Assembly: GCA_945861625.1 (NCBI GenBank)
Contig: CAMAVI010000005.1
Coordinates: 1-64,000 of the forward strand
Origin: Candidatus Sulfopaludibacter sp. SbA3
GTDB taxonomy: Bacteria; Acidobacteriota; Terriglobia; Bryobacterales; Bryobacteraceae
Length of the DNA: 64,000 nucleotides
Direction of reading: 5' to 3'
The position numbers and the translations under genes are program-made. The notes under the pieces are model-generated. The model saw only the letters and a list, made by a program, of their open reading frames with translations. It ran no database searches and had not been told where the DNA came from. Below, piece by piece: positions 15,907 to 28,133 of the stretch; position 1 is the stretch's first letter, and every line of letters starts with the position of its first letter.

Positions 15907-17371
15907 GCTCCTCCTTTATGAGGAAGGACCCCAGAATTCCGGTTACGAAAGTGGCGCTCGCTCCGATCATCACGTACCAGGTGAAAGCGATGGGAGTCGC
16001 GAATCGCACATACAACATGAGCAGCAGGCCCACGGCCATGCCGCACATGGCCGCGATTTCCCCAACGCGCTTGGTCAATAATCCGAGTAGAAACACGCCC
16101 AGCAGCGATCCATAAACAATGGATGCAATCGACAATCCGGCTTGCAGCACATTGCCCCACTGGCGCGCCAGCAGCGCCACTCCGAATAGGATGACGCCCC
16201 AGAATACGGTGGCGTAGCGCGCCCGCCGCAGCCACATCGACTCGCCGCCCGCGGCCCCCGCCAGGGGTCTCCAGATATCCAGCACCGTGGTGGAAGCCAG
16301 CGCGTTCAACGCCGCGCTGAGATTGGACATCGCCGCCGCAAGAATCGCCGCCATCACCAGCCCGGCCACGCCCGCCGGAAGATTCCGCCAGATGTACAGC
16401 GGGTACAGGCGGTCCAGCACGGCCGGAGCTTGTACGCCTTGCTCGCGGTAGAGCACAAACAGGCACGTGCCGATGACCAGAAACAGCGAGAACTGGATAA
16501 AAATCACGACCCAACTGGCGAGCAGCGCCGCCTGGCTCTGCGCCCGACTGCGCGCGGCCAGCAGCCGCTGCACCAGAAGCTGTTCTGTCCCGTGGCTGGC
16601 CGTAGTCAGGAAGCATCCGCCCAGGATGCCGGCCCAAAAACTATAGGTCCGCGTGAAGAAGACCGCCGGCGCGGCCAGCTCGAAATCGAACACCTGCAAT
16701 TTCCCGAGCGGCCCGGCCACGGCGGCAACATGTCCCCACCCTCCGGGGATTTGGTGGAGCAGCAGCACCAAGCTCACCAACGCACCAAAAACGTAGAGCG
16801 CCATCTGTACCACGTCGGTCCAGATCACGGCGGTGAGGCCGCCTTCATAGGTATAGAAGAGCGTGAGGCAGACAATTACGGCGATCGACACGGTCTCACC
16901 CGCGCCCAAAATAATGGACAGCACCAGGGACACGGCGAACACGCGCACACCCTCGGCCAGAGCGCGCAGGATGAGGAATGCTCCGGCCGTGAGCCGCCGG
17001 ATGCGTTCTCCGAAGCGCCGCCGCATCAACTCATAGGCCGTATACATTTCGCCGCGGAAGTAGGCCGGCAGAAATAGCGTTGCGATCACGATTCGCGCCA
17101 GCAGATATCCCAGCACCAATTGCAGAAACGCATAGTTGCCGCGAAAGGCCAGCGGAGGCGTCCCAATCACCGTTAGAGTGCTGGTCTCCGCCGATACGAT
17201 GGAGAGCGCGATGGCCCACCAGGGAATCGTCTTGCCGCCCAGAAAATAATCCCGCAGCGTCCGTTGCGAGGCGCGGAAGCGCGATCCGAACCAGGTGATT
17301 CCGATCAGGTAGGCCGCGATGACCGCAAGGTCAATCCCGCGGGCGCCGACAGACTGGTCCGGAAGCGGCAT
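15899..17371 (-). CDS. sodium:solute symporter (SSS family)
   Basis: A 490-residue inner-membrane symporter with about 13 hydrophobic segments. Family features include FLGGKTIPWWAIALSIVSAETSTLTVIG near the start and the AILAAAMSNLSAALNALAS segment, which carries the usual sodium-site serines. The substrate is unknown. The ATG at 17371 starts a normal N-terminus (MPLPDQSVGARGIDLAVIA); a frame 18 codons longer adds unlikely residues. It is the first gene of a two-gene unit with the APC permease. Confidence 0.92.
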   Translation of the reverse strand: MPLPDQSVGARGIDLAVIAAYLIGITWFGSRFRASQRTLRDYFLGGKTIPWWAIALSIVSAETSTLTVIGTPPLAFRGNYAFLQLVLGYLLARIVIATLFLPAYFRGEMYTAYELMRRRFGERIRRLTAGAFLILRALAEGVRVFAVSLVLSIILGAGETVSIAVIVCLTLFYTYEGGLTAVIWTDVVQMALYVFGALVSLVLLLHQIPGGWGHVAAVAGPLGKLQVFDFELAAPAVFFTRTYSFWAGILGGCFLTTASHGTEQLLVQRLLAARSRAQSQAALLASWVVIFIQFSLFLVIGTCLFVLYREQGVQAPAVLDRLYPLYIWRNLPAGVAGLVMAAILAAAMSNLSAALNALASTTVLDIWRPLAGAAGGESMWLRRARYATVFWGVILFGVALLARQWGNVLQAGLSIASIVYGSLLGVFLLGLLTKRVGEIAAMCGMAVGLLLMLYVRFATPIAFTWYVMIGASATFVTGILGSFLIKEEHA

Positions 17372-17641
17372 GTAAGGGACAGGATAGCGGCTTACCGGCC
17401 CGCAAAGGCGCGCGGGCGCCCGCAACGCCTCCCATCAGAGGTCCGCGTGAAGGCGGGAACGAATCGGCGCGCGGCGGCGTCTAATCTTAGGTGCATGGGC
17501 CTGCGGCGGCGGCAACTGGTAACCCTAGCGGGGGTGCTTGCGGCTTCCCCGTTGCTTCGGGTATACTTCGCAAGGTGTAGGTTCCACGCAATGGACTGGG
17601 TGGGTACCATAAACGTTGGTGACCGGAGGTTCGTATTCGGG

Positions 17642-18994
17642 ATGAAAAAAACAATCGCAACTCTCATCGTCGTGGCAGCTCTGGCTCTGGGCCAGGCGCC
17701 GGCACAAAAGAATTGGAAAGACCGCGCGGAGTACGACCTCTATGCTGAGATCGTAAAGCCGGATGCCACTCCCGCCGCCCGTCTGGCGAGTCTGGATAAG
17801 TGGAAGAGCGGGTACGCCCAGAGCGAGTATGCTCCCGAGCGTACGAAGATCTACCTCATCACGTATCAGCAGCTCCAGAAGCACCGCGAAGCCTTCGACA
17901 CGGCCGCTGAGATTCTCAAGACCGACCCGAACGACCAGGCCTCCGTGCAGGAAATTCTCGGCTTCATCCGGGCCCTGATGCCGGCCCAGGCCAATGCCGC
18001 CCTGTCGGCGCAGAATAAGGCCGACCTGGATCTGGCCGAGAAGGTCGCCCGCGGCCTGCTGGCGAATCCGGACGCTATTTACGGCCCCAGCAAGAAGCCG
18101 CAGGGCGTCGCCGATGACGCCTATGCCAAGGTCAAGCCGACCATGATGAACTTCGCTCAGTTCACGCTTGGCTACATTGGCGTCACACAGAAGGACGTGG
18201 CCAAGGCCGAAACGGAACTGACCAAGACTTTGCAGGCCGATCCCGCCAACGCCCAGGCTTCCTATATGTTGGCCAGCGTTCTGCTGAGCCAGCAGAAAGA
18301 CCATCCGGAAAAGATGCCGTTCGCCATGTTCGAATATGCCCGCGCGGCTGTGTATGACGGACCGGGCGCCCTGGACGCCAAGACGCGGCCGCAGATCGAT
18401 GCCTTCCTCGGCAAGGCCTACAACACCTATCACGGCTCGGCGCAGGGTCTGGATGCGATCAAGACGCAGGCTAAGACGAATGCCCTGCCCGCGGGCGGCT
18501 TCGCGATCAAGAGCATTGTAGACATCGCCAAGGAAGAGGAAGAAAAACGGCAGAAAGCCGCCGCCGATAATCCGGTGCTGGCCTTCTGGAACGATATTAA
18601 AGAAAACCTCGCGGGCGATGGTTCCGCCGCCTATTGGGATGCCATGAAGGGCGCGGGCCTACCGCCTCCCGGCAAGCTTCCGGGCGACAAACTGAAGGGC
18701 AAGCTGGTGTCGGCGACTCCCGAGACCAAGCCCAAGGAGTTGACGCTTTCGATTGGTGGCGGCGCCGCCGATGTGACGCTGAAACTCGATGAGCCGCTGC
18801 CCGGCAAGATGGATCCGGGCGGAGAAATTTCATTCTTCGGTGAGGCCAAGGAGTTCACCAAAGATCCGCACATGATCACGTTTGAAGTGGCTCCGACGGA
18901 TCTCGAAGGCTGGACCGGCAAGGGTCCCGCTCCTGCCCGGCCGGCTGGCGCGGGCAAGAAGGGCGCCCCGGCTCCGGCCACCAAGAAGCAGTAG
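17642..18994 (+). CDS. exported helical protein with TPR-like region
   Basis: A 450-residue protein with a clear signal peptide (MKKTIATLIVVAALALGQAPAQ). The central part (about 40-270) is helical and TPR-like, including KAETELTKTLQADPANAQASYML; the C-terminal third (from about 345) is beta-rich and ends in an Ala/Pro/Lys tail. No enzyme motif is seen. The frame is open far upstream but the signal peptide sets the start. The 270 bases before it (17372-17641) hold no gene and should contain divergent promoters. A strong terminator follows. Confidence 0.75.
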   Translation: MKKTIATLIVVAALALGQAPAQKNWKDRAEYDLYAEIVKPDATPAARLASLDKWKSGYAQSEYAPERTKIYLITYQQLQKHREAFDTAAEILKTDPNDQASVQEILGFIRALMPAQANAALSAQNKADLDLAEKVARGLLANPDAIYGPSKKPQGVADDAYAKVKPTMMNFAQFTLGYIGVTQKDVAKAETELTKTLQADPANAQASYMLASVLLSQQKDHPEKMPFAMFEYARAAVYDGPGALDAKTRPQIDAFLGKAYNTYHGSAQGLDAIKTQAKTNALPAGGFAIKSIVDIAKEEEEKRQKAAADNPVLAFWNDIKENLAGDGSAAYWDAMKGAGLPPPGKLPGDKLKGKLVSATPETKPKELTLSIGGGAADVTLKLDEPLPGKMDPGGEISFFGEAKEFTKDPHMITFEVAPTDLEGWTGKGPAPARPAGAGKKGAPAPATKKQ

Positions 18995-19015
18995 TTTTCG
19001 GATTCAGAAAGTAGA

Positions 19016-19049
19016 AACGCTCCGGGAGAGGTTCCTCCCGGAGCGTTTT
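19016..19049 (+). terminator. intrinsic terminator
   Basis: A 13-bp perfect stem, AACGCTCCGGGAG with CTCCCGGAGCGTT, and a 6-base loop, followed by a short T run. It lies 22 bases after the exported TPR-like gene; the opposite-strand end of the nuclease gene is 34 bases further on, so it may serve both directions. Confidence 0.88.
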
Positions 19050-19082
19050 GCTTTGCAACCGCTGCTTGGAAGCGCGGCCGGT

Positions 19083-19568
19083 CTACATTTTGTAACGGCC
19101 CATGTCCTCGTCGTTTAGATTCTCCAGCCAGCGGCGCAATTCATCGTTGCTGCCCACTTCCGCGATCGCGGCTACTGACTTCGACGTGCTCAACACGGCT
19201 TCTTCCACGTAGATCGGGCAGTCTAGCCGCAACGCGATTGCTAACGCGTCGCTGGGGCGCGAGTCGATCGAAATCAGTTCGCCGTTACGTTCCAGCCAGA
19301 TCATTGCGTAGAACGTGTCTTCCTTCAGGTCGCTGACCACCACTTTCTTGACGCCGGTTTCCAGCCCCAACAGAAGATTGCGGATCAGATCATGGGTCAT
19401 GGGGCGAGGCGTGGCTACCTTCTCGATTTCCAGAGCGATCGCATTGGCTTCGTACACCCCCACCCAGATGGGAAGGATGGCCGTGCCTCCGATATCCTTC
19501 AGCACAACGATCGGCATATTGGTCACCGGGTCCACCATCAGCCCGCGGATTTTCATTTCGACTTCCAT
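19083..19568 (-). CDS. bifunctional nuclease family protein (DUF151)
   Basis: A 161-residue protein of the BFN/DUF151 family. Conserved parts are PVVLKD-like MPIVVLKDIGG, LPIWVGVYEANAIALE, RPMTHDLI and SRPSDALAIALR. Plant and bacterial relatives have been reported as nucleases; some annotators call them unknown. ATG 19568 follows AAGGAG by five bases; a GTG two codons earlier is less well placed. It is 10 bases downstream of miaB and surely cotranscribed with it. Confidence 0.88.
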   Translation of the reverse strand: MEVEMKIRGLMVDPVTNMPIVVLKDIGGTAILPIWVGVYEANAIALEIEKVATPRPMTHDLIRNLLLGLETGVKKVVVSDLKEDTFYAMIWLERNGELISIDSRPSDALAIALRLDCPIYVEEAVLSTSKSVAAIAEVGSNDELRRWLENLNDEDMGRYKM

Positions 19569-19584
19569 ACTCACTCCTTCAGCG

Positions 19585-20898
19585 TCAGCCCACCCACTCG
19601 CCTACCAGCGAATTCGGCCCTGCCCTGGTCACGCGCACAGCCACGTATTTTCCGGTCAAGTCGTCCCCGCCCGCCGCCGCATGCAGGAAGTTTAACGTCT
19701 TATGCTGCGTCGTCCGTCCGATCCACTGGCCGGTGGCTTTGTTGAACCCTTCGACCAGGCACTCCTCCACGGCGCCGACATACCCGGCGTTGCGCCGGAT
19801 CTGAATCTGGCGCTGCCGTTCCTGCGCGATAGCCAGCCGCCGCGACTTCTCTTCTTCCGGAATCTGATCGCCCAACGCCAGCGCCGGCGTGTTGGGACGA
19901 CGCGAATACTTGAACCCGAAGATCGCATCGTATTCGACTTCATCCAGAAGCCCGAGCGTGGCCTCGAAATCCGCCTCGGTTTCGCCGGGAAATCCCACGA
20001 TGATATCGCTGGTGATCGCGATCGGCCGCCGCGCGGCTTTCATCCAGGCGATTCGCTCCAGGTATTGCTCGCGCGTATAGAGCCGTTGCATGGCCTCCAG
20101 CACGCGCGTGGAACCGGACTGCACCGGCAGGTGCACGTGATTGCACAGCGCCGGGTTGCTGTCGATGGCATCCACGATCGGCTTCACAAAATCGCGCGGA
20201 TGAGAAGTGGTGAACCGCACGCGCCGGATACCCGCCACGCGCCCCACGGCATCCAGAATTTGCGCGAAGTCCCAGCCCGCCGGCGACGGATCGCGATAAC
20301 TGTTGACGTTTTGGCCCAGCAACTGGATCTCGCTATACCCCATATCCGCCAACTGCCGCGCCTCGGAGAGCACGGACTCGCTGGTCCGGCTGCGCTCCGG
20401 CCCGCGCGTGAACGGAACCACGCAGTAGGCGCAAGCTTTATCGCAGCCCTCAATGATCGTGATGTAAGCCCGGTGCGGATTATTGCGCCGGGTCAGCGGC
20501 GTTTCGAAAGTGTCTTCCGTATCCAGATTGAGCCCGGTCACCCGCCGGTTGCCCGCTTCCAGTTGCACCAGCATCTGGGGAAGCTGATTGTAGCTGGCCG
20601 AGCCGCACACCATGCTGACATGCGGCGCTTTCTCGAAAATCTTGGCGCCTTCCTGCTGAGCCACGCACCCCAGCACGGCGAAAGTCTTGCCCTTGCCGTC
20701 GCGCTTAAACTGATCCAGCCGGTGAAATACTTTCTGCTCGGCCTTGTCGCGAATGCTGCACGTGTTATAAAACACCAGTTCGGCGGCATCCGGCGTGGGG
20801 ACCTGCGTGTAGCCTTCGCTCACCAGCGTACCGATGACCTTTTCCGAGTCATGCGCGTTCATCTGGCAGCCGAAGGTCTCGATGTAAAATGTCTTCAC
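19585..20898 (-). CDS. miaB: tRNA-2-methylthio-N6-dimethylallyladenosine synthase
   Basis: MiaB adds the methylthio group to i6A37 of tRNAs that read UNN codons. The 437-residue protein has the N-terminal cluster cysteines (Cys11, Cys47, Cys78), the radical SAM motif GCDKACAYCVVPFTRG (Cys152, Cys156, Cys159) and a C-terminal TRAM domain from about 370. The sequence MKTFYIETFGCQMN is typical of MiaB rather than MtaB or RimO. It is the upstream gene of an operon with the DUF151 protein. Confidence 0.95.
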   Translation of the reverse strand: MKTFYIETFGCQMNAHDSEKVIGTLVSEGYTQVPTPDAAELVFYNTCSIRDKAEQKVFHRLDQFKRDGKGKTFAVLGCVAQQEGAKIFEKAPHVSMVCGSASYNQLPQMLVQLEAGNRRVTGLNLDTEDTFETPLTRRNNPHRAYITIIEGCDKACAYCVVPFTRGPERSRTSESVLSEARQLADMGYSEIQLLGQNVNSYRDPSPAGWDFAQILDAVGRVAGIRRVRFTTSHPRDFVKPIVDAIDSNPALCNHVHLPVQSGSTRVLEAMQRLYTREQYLERIAWMKAARRPIAITSDIIVGFPGETEADFEATLGLLDEVEYDAIFGFKYSRRPNTPALALGDQIPEEEKSRRLAIAQERQRQIQIRRNAGYVGAVEECLVEGFNKATGQWIGRTTQHKTLNFLHAAAGGDDLTGKYVAVRVTRAGPNSLVGEWVG

Positions 20899-21001
20899 CT
20901 GAAGCCATTGTAACGTGGGCGGTTACGCCGGTTCGATCCATCGGGCCATCTAAGGCTTTCCACGTATTGAAACGGGGCGGGATTGAGCCTAGTCTGGAAG
21001 G

Positions 21002-21940
21002 GTGAAGTACTATCTCTATTCACTGCTCTGCGCGGGATTGGCCTGCGGCCAATCCGCCACCACGGAATTTGCAACCGACCTCAATGGACGCCGCGTGGAA
21101 GGCGCGCGGTTCCTGGCCGGCGACGGCGACCGCGCCGAACTGACGCAATCCATCAACGGCCGCAAGGTTCCCTTGCAGCGCAGTGAGACCAAGGTGCTGA
21201 CCGATCAGCCCAATCACCGGGTGACCGAGACGGTCGTCCGCCGCTATGATGCTACGGGACAACTGGCGTCCACCGAGCGCACCGTTTCCGACGAACAGAA
21301 GAGCGCGGGGCGCTCCACCATCCAGGCCACGGTTTACCGCAGCGACACAAATGGACGCTTACTGGAAAGCGAACGCCGGACCATTGAATCGCAAACGCAG
21401 GCCGGAACGACAACGGCCGATGTGACTATCGCCCGCACCGGCATGAGCGGAGCATGGGAGACGGCCGAAAAGCGCAAGGTAGTCACCGTGACGGAAGGCG
21501 ATCGAACCCGCGAAACCGAGACCATAACCCGGCCCGCCCCAGGGAATCTGGCATTGATCGAAGTGGCGCGCGACGTGAAAGAATCGGCCAAGTCCGGCGC
21601 CGCGACCACCGCCAATACCGTGCACTACGAACTCGACTACGTGGGCAAGATGTCGCTCATCCGCCAGGAAACGGCCACCACTACCAAGCAAGGCGATGGT
21701 TCGGAGATCACGGAGTTGAATCTCTACGCCCCGTCCATCTACGGCGTCGCTCGCGAGGGACAGGCCGGCCCGAAGTTGCGTGAGCAGCAGACCATCGTGC
21801 GCAAGGAAAACGCGGGAGTCGTCAACGAGACGACAACCGTGCGCCGTCCCACATTGTCGGATCCCAGCCGGCTGGGCGACCCCAACGTGATCTCCAATCT
21901 GGTTTGCACGGGTAAGTGCGTTGGGCCGCTGAAACCCTAA
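21002..21940 (+). CDS. exported low-complexity protein of unknown function
   Basis: A 312-residue protein starting at GTG with a signal peptide (MKYYLYSLLCAGLACGQ). The rest is polar and rich in Thr, Glu and Arg, with recurring units such as TVYRSDTNGRLLESERRT and YDATGQLASTERTVS, about every 45-60 residues, suggesting a repetitive beta-rich fold. No known domain is recognised. A GxxxG-like LVCTGKCVG near the end has a pair of cysteines. It ends 3 bases before the converging deoB gene. Confidence 0.7.
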   Translation: MKYYLYSLLCAGLACGQSATTEFATDLNGRRVEGARFLAGDGDRAELTQSINGRKVPLQRSETKVLTDQPNHRVTETVVRRYDATGQLASTERTVSDEQKSAGRSTIQATVYRSDTNGRLLESERRTIESQTQAGTTTADVTIARTGMSGAWETAEKRKVVTVTEGDRTRETETITRPAPGNLALIEVARDVKESAKSGAATTANTVHYELDYVGKMSLIRQETATTTKQGDGSEITELNLYAPSIYGVAREGQAGPKLREQQTIVRKENAGVVNETTTVRRPTLSDPSRLGDPNVISNLVCTGKCVGPLKP

Positions 21941-21943
21941 CGC

Positions 21944-23116
21944 TCAGCTCAACGAAAGCTGCTCTAAAAAACTCGTCCCCTGCCCGATCTGTGTCCCGAA
22001 GTTTTGCGCCACGCTCTGGCCGATATCGGATAGCGTCGAGCGTACCCCCAGATTCACCCCGCGCCGGACACCCTTGCCATAGACCAGCAGCGGAACATAC
22101 TCGCGGCTGTGGTCGGTGGACGGAGTGGTCGGATCGCAGCCATGGTCGGCAGTAAGAACGACGAGGTCCCCGTCTTTGAGCTTGGCATCGAGAGACGGCA
22201 GCCACGCGTCGACTTCTTCCAGCGCCCGCGCATAGCCTTCCACGTCGTTGCGGTGGCCGTAGAGCATATCGAAATCGACCAAGTTGGTGAAGATGAGGCC
22301 GCGCTCCAGCTCGCCCATCGCGGCGAGCGTCTTGGCCATGCCGTCCGCGTTGGTCTTGGTCTTCGCTTGCTCCCCAATTCCCCGCCCCAGAAAGACGTCG
22401 AAAATCTTACCGACGCTGTAGGTCTCAACACCCCGCGCTTGCAGTTGATCCAGCAGCATGCCGCGCGGCGGCGCAATCGCATAATCATGGCGGCTCGCGG
22501 TGCGGGTGAACGCTCCCGGCTCGCCGGTAAAAGGCCGCGCGATGACGCGGCCGACCTCGTAGGGTCCGCGCAACAGTTCGCGCGCGGTTTCGCAGATCTT
22601 GTACAACTCGAACAGCGGGATCACTTCCTCGTGCGCGGCGACCTGAAACACGCTATCCGCCGAGGTATAAACGATGGGCGAGCCTGTACGAACGTGCTCT
22701 TCGCCGAGTTCCACGATAATTTCCGTCCCCGAAGCCGCCTGGTTGCCCAGCGTGCGGCGGCCAATCCGGGACTCGAACTCCGCCATCAACTCGCGCGGAA
22801 ATCCGTTGGGAAATAATGGCAGAGGTTTTTCCAGATGGATGCCCGCCATCTCCCAATGCCCTGTGGTCGTGTCCTTGCCGGGCGAAGCCAGCGCGCATTT
22901 TCCGTAAGCGCCCGCCGGTTCCGTCGCGGGCGCAAGACCGGTCAGCGGCTTGATGTTGGCCAGGCCCAAGCGGCGCAAATTCGGAAGGTTGAGTTTCCGG
23001 CGCTTCGCGAGGTTGCCCAGCGTGTCGCTGCCTTTGTCCCCGTAAGCTTCCGCGTCCGGCATTTCGCCGATACCAACGCTGTCGAGCACGATCCAGATGA
23101 CGCGGTCAAACGGCAC
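21944..23116 (-). CDS. deoB: phosphopentomutase
   Basis: DeoB interconverts ribose-1-phosphate and ribose-5-phosphate (and deoxyribose forms) in nucleoside salvage. The 390-residue protein belongs to the alkaline phosphatase-like metalloenzymes: [14 protein letters not shown] (Asp12) and [19 protein letters not shown] hold metal ligands, and [11 protein letters not shown] carries the active Thr. It starts one base before the stop codon of the TlpA-like gene upstream, so the pair are one operon. Confidence 0.95.
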   Translation of the reverse strand: MPFDRVIWIVLDSVGIGEMPDAEAYGDKGSDTLGNLAKRRKLNLPNLRRLGLANIKPLTGLAPATEPAGAYGKCALASPGKDTTTGHWEMAGIHLEKPLPLFPNGFPRELMAEFESRIGRRTLGNQAASGTEIIVELGEEHVRTGSPIVYTSADSVFQVAAHEEVIPLFELYKICETARELLRGPYEVGRVIARPFTGEPGAFTRTASRHDYAIAPPRGMLLDQLQARGVETYSVGKIFDVFLGRGIGEQAKTKTNADGMAKTLAAMGELERGLIFTNLVDFDMLYGHRNDVEGYARALEEVDAWLPSLDAKLKDGDLVVLTADHGCDPTTPSTDHSREYVPLLVYGKGVRRGVNLGVRSTLSDIGQSVAQNFGTQIGQGTSFLEQLSLS

Positions 23117-24403
23117 TCAGTTCACTCCGGCGGTCTCGGTAGCCGCCAACGCCGCCTGAATCCGCGCCGTCAGTTGATCGACGAAAGTCTCGCCCGCGAA
23201 GCCGTTCATGCGGCTGACGATACGGCCGGCTTTGTCCATGATGACGGTGGTCGGGATCGAAGTAACCGAGAGCAGACGCACCAGGCCGATGTCGTAATAC
23301 ACGTCGCCGGTCCAATGCTGGGATTCCATGAAGGGCTTGACCAGGTCGCGGTCTTCATCGGTATCCACTGCCAGAAATACCAGATCGTTGCGGCCGCTGA
23401 AGCGCTTCTTCACTTCTTCGTAAAGAGGATGCTGCGTGCGGCAGGGCACGCACCACGTCGCCCAAAAGTCGAAAATCAGCACCTTGCCGCGCAGTGTCGC
23501 CAGATTGAGTTTTCCTCCACCCAGCACGCTCAACGTGAAGCGGCCCGGATCTGTCACGCCCAGATTGGGATCCATCTCGCGAAGTTGCGCCCGCCGCTTC
23601 GCCAGCGTTTCCGCCGTGCGATCGTAGGCGGCCAGAATCTCCTCGCCCAGACCGGCTTCCGAACCGCCGTGCTGTGCGCGATGCAGTTCGCCAAGCTTCT
23701 TACGGTCGGCGGCGCGGTCTTCGCTGGTGGCGCGCGGGTCCGCGATCGTGAAGGCATCGGCCAGCCGCTGGACAGCCTCGGCGTGCTTGCCCTGGTGCTC
23801 CAGGGCTTCGGACCACTCGCGCGCGGAAGGTTCATCGGGATAAGCGATGTAAGCGAGCGCGGCTTTTCTGCGCGCCTCGTCGTAGTCACCCAACATATTT
23901 TTGGCTCGCGCCTGATACAGGAGAGCGCGCGCCAATGCCCGGTCATGGTCTTCCTGATTCTTTACCGGATCGTAACCTTGCGGAATGGGCAGCCGCACGA
24001 CGTAATCTTCAAAGCGCTTCGCGTACTCGAGAGCGCGCGCCGCCTCCTCCTTGCCGCCCACGTTCAGCAACGCGCGCGAAAGCGCGTCCAGCAGCACAAC
24101 GTCATTGGGCGTGACTCGCAGCACCGGCTCCCCGTAACGGATGATCCGCGCATTGTCGTTGGTATCCGCTGACGCCTTGGCGAGCAGGCCAAGGATTTCG
24201 GGCCGCAGCGGCGTCGCGGGATACTTCCGTAAGTGTGTTTCCAGCGCGCGGATAATATCGTAACCGCTGGTGCTGGCTTCCGACACCGCCTGCGCCAATT
24301 CCTGTTTTTCCGCGGCGGAGGCTTCCCGCGGAACAGGCGGCTGCGCGGGCGCGGTTTGGCACGCCGCCGCCAGCGCCAGTGTGAAGGTAAGCCAGACTCG
24401 CAT
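23117..24403 (-). CDS. TlpA-like thioredoxin-fold lipoprotein with helical N-domain
   Basis: A 428-residue exported protein. The N-terminus is a probable lipoprotein signal (LALAAACQ, Cys15). Residues about 40-270 are helical and TPR-like, and 285-428 form a TlpA/ResA-type thioredoxin domain with the redox motif WATWCVPC (Cys318, Cys321). It likely reduces or exchanges disulfides in exported proteins such as c-type cytochromes, which are frequent here. It lies directly upstream of deoB and is divergent from the ATPase gene. Confidence 0.88.
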   Translation of the reverse strand: MRVWLTFTLALAAACQTAPAQPPVPREASAAEKQELAQAVSEASTSGYDIIRALETHLRKYPATPLRPEILGLLAKASADTNDNARIIRYGEPVLRVTPNDVVLLDALSRALLNVGGKEEAARALEYAKRFEDYVVRLPIPQGYDPVKNQEDHDRALARALLYQARAKNMLGDYDEARRKAALAYIAYPDEPSAREWSEALEHQGKHAEAVQRLADAFTIADPRATSEDRAADRKKLGELHRAQHGGSEAGLGEEILAAYDRTAETLAKRRAQLREMDPNLGVTDPGRFTLSVLGGGKLNLATLRGKVLIFDFWATWCVPCRTQHPLYEEVKKRFSGRNDLVFLAVDTDEDRDLVKPFMESQHWTGDVYYDIGLVRLLSVTSIPTTVIMDKAGRIVSRMNGFAGETFVDQLTARIQAALAATETAGVN

Positions 24404-24460
24404 GCTGCCTCTATTTTACGCCGCGCGGTCCAGCCGCGTAACATGAAGGAGCGAACGCAA

Positions 24461-26983
<2,523 letters not shown>

Positions 26984-26984
26984 C

Positions 26985-28133
26985 GTGACCTACGACGTAA
27001 TTGTCATCGGCGCGGGCAGCATGGGCAGCGCCACGTCCTATCAACTGGCCAAGCGGGGCCGCCGCGTGCTGTGCCTGGAGCAGTTCAATATCGGCCACGA
27101 CCTGGGGTCGGCGCACGGAGTCAACCGGATCATCCGCCTCGCCTACGCCGAACATCCCGCCTACGTTCCGTTACTACGCCGCGCCTACACGTTATGGCGA
27201 GAGATCGAGCGCACCGCCAAGGAGCGGCTTCTGTTCATCACCGGCGGCATCGACGCGGGTCCGGAAGATGGCGAGATTTTTCGCGGAAGCCTGGCGTCGT
27301 GTCTGGAACATAAACTCAAGCACGAAATCTTGACCTCGCGGGAACTGACGCGCCGGTTTCCCGGCTTTCGTTTGCCCAAGGCCATGAAAGCCGTCTATCA
27401 AGGCGACGGCGGTTTTGTCTTATCCGAACGCGCGGTGGTCGCCTACATTACTGCCGCGCAGGCGCTGGGCGCGGAGATCCACGCGCGAGAAGCCGTCCGC
27501 AACTGGGAAGTGAAGCGGGGCCGCGTGATCGTCGGCACCGATAAAGGCCGCTACTCCGCCTCTAAGCTGGTGATCACGGCCGGCGCCTGGGCCTCAAAGC
27601 TCGTGCCATCCTTGCGCAAACGCAAACTGGCGGTGCCGGAGCGGCAGGTACTTATCTGGACGCAGCCCAAGAGCCCCGCATTGTTTCGTATGGGTGCCTT
27701 TCCCGTATTCAATATGGAAGCGGTCGAAGACGGCGCGACGAACCGGTACTATGGCATGCCGGTCTACGGCGTGCCCGGTTTCAAACTCGGCAAGTATCAT
27801 CACCGGAGGCAGACGGTGGATCCCAATAACATGGACCGCGAGTGCCATCCCGAAGATGAAGCCATATTGCGTGCCGCAATCGGCCGCTATTTTCCGGATG
27901 CCAACGGGCCTACGATGGCCATGAAGACGTGCCTGTTCACGAATAGTCCGGATGAGCACTTCATTTTGGATGCGCACCCGGAATTCCCACAAGTTTCCAT
28001 CGCGGCGGGCTTTTCCGGCCACGGTTTCAAGTTCGCCAGCGTCGTCGGCGAAATCATGGCGGACTTTGCGATGATGGGTGGGTCGAACTGGCTGGAGAAT
28101 CTGGATCTATTCAGGATTGGGCGGAAACGATGA
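26985..28133 (+). CDS. solA: sarcosine/N-methyltryptophan oxidase family flavoenzyme
   Basis: A 382-residue FAD oxidase of the MSOX/MTOX family, which oxidises N-methyl amino acids. The FAD site VIVIGAGSMGSAT is at the start and MKTCLFTNSPDEHFILD contains the cysteine that usually holds FAD covalently. No signal peptide is present. The GTG start sits 2 bases after the stop of the P-type ATPase, with GGGAG as the ribosome site, and the stop overlaps the LamG gene (ATGA). The exact substrate is unclear. Confidence 0.88.
   Translation: MTYDVIVIGAGSMGSATSYQLAKRGRRVLCLEQFNIGHDLGSAHGVNRIIRLAYAEHPAYVPLLRRAYTLWREIERTAKERLLFITGGIDAGPEDGEIFRGSLASCLEHKLKHEILTSRELTRRFPGFRLPKAMKAVYQGDGGFVLSERAVVAYITAAQALGAEIHAREAVRNWEVKRGRVIVGTDKGRYSASKLVITAGAWASKLVPSLRKRKLAVPERQVLIWTQPKSPALFRMGAFPVFNMEAVEDGATNRYYGMPVYGVPGFKLGKYHHRRQTVDPNNMDRECHPEDEAILRAAIGRYFPDANGPTMAMKTCLFTNSPDEHFILDAHPEFPQVSIAAGFSGHGFKFASVVGEIMADFAMMGGSNWLENLDLFRIGRKR

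Noticed and set aside
20928-20950. A T-loop-like sequence GGTTCGATCC near a short gap
   Set aside because: No matching T-stem, anticodon or acceptor arm can be drawn, so it is not a tRNA.
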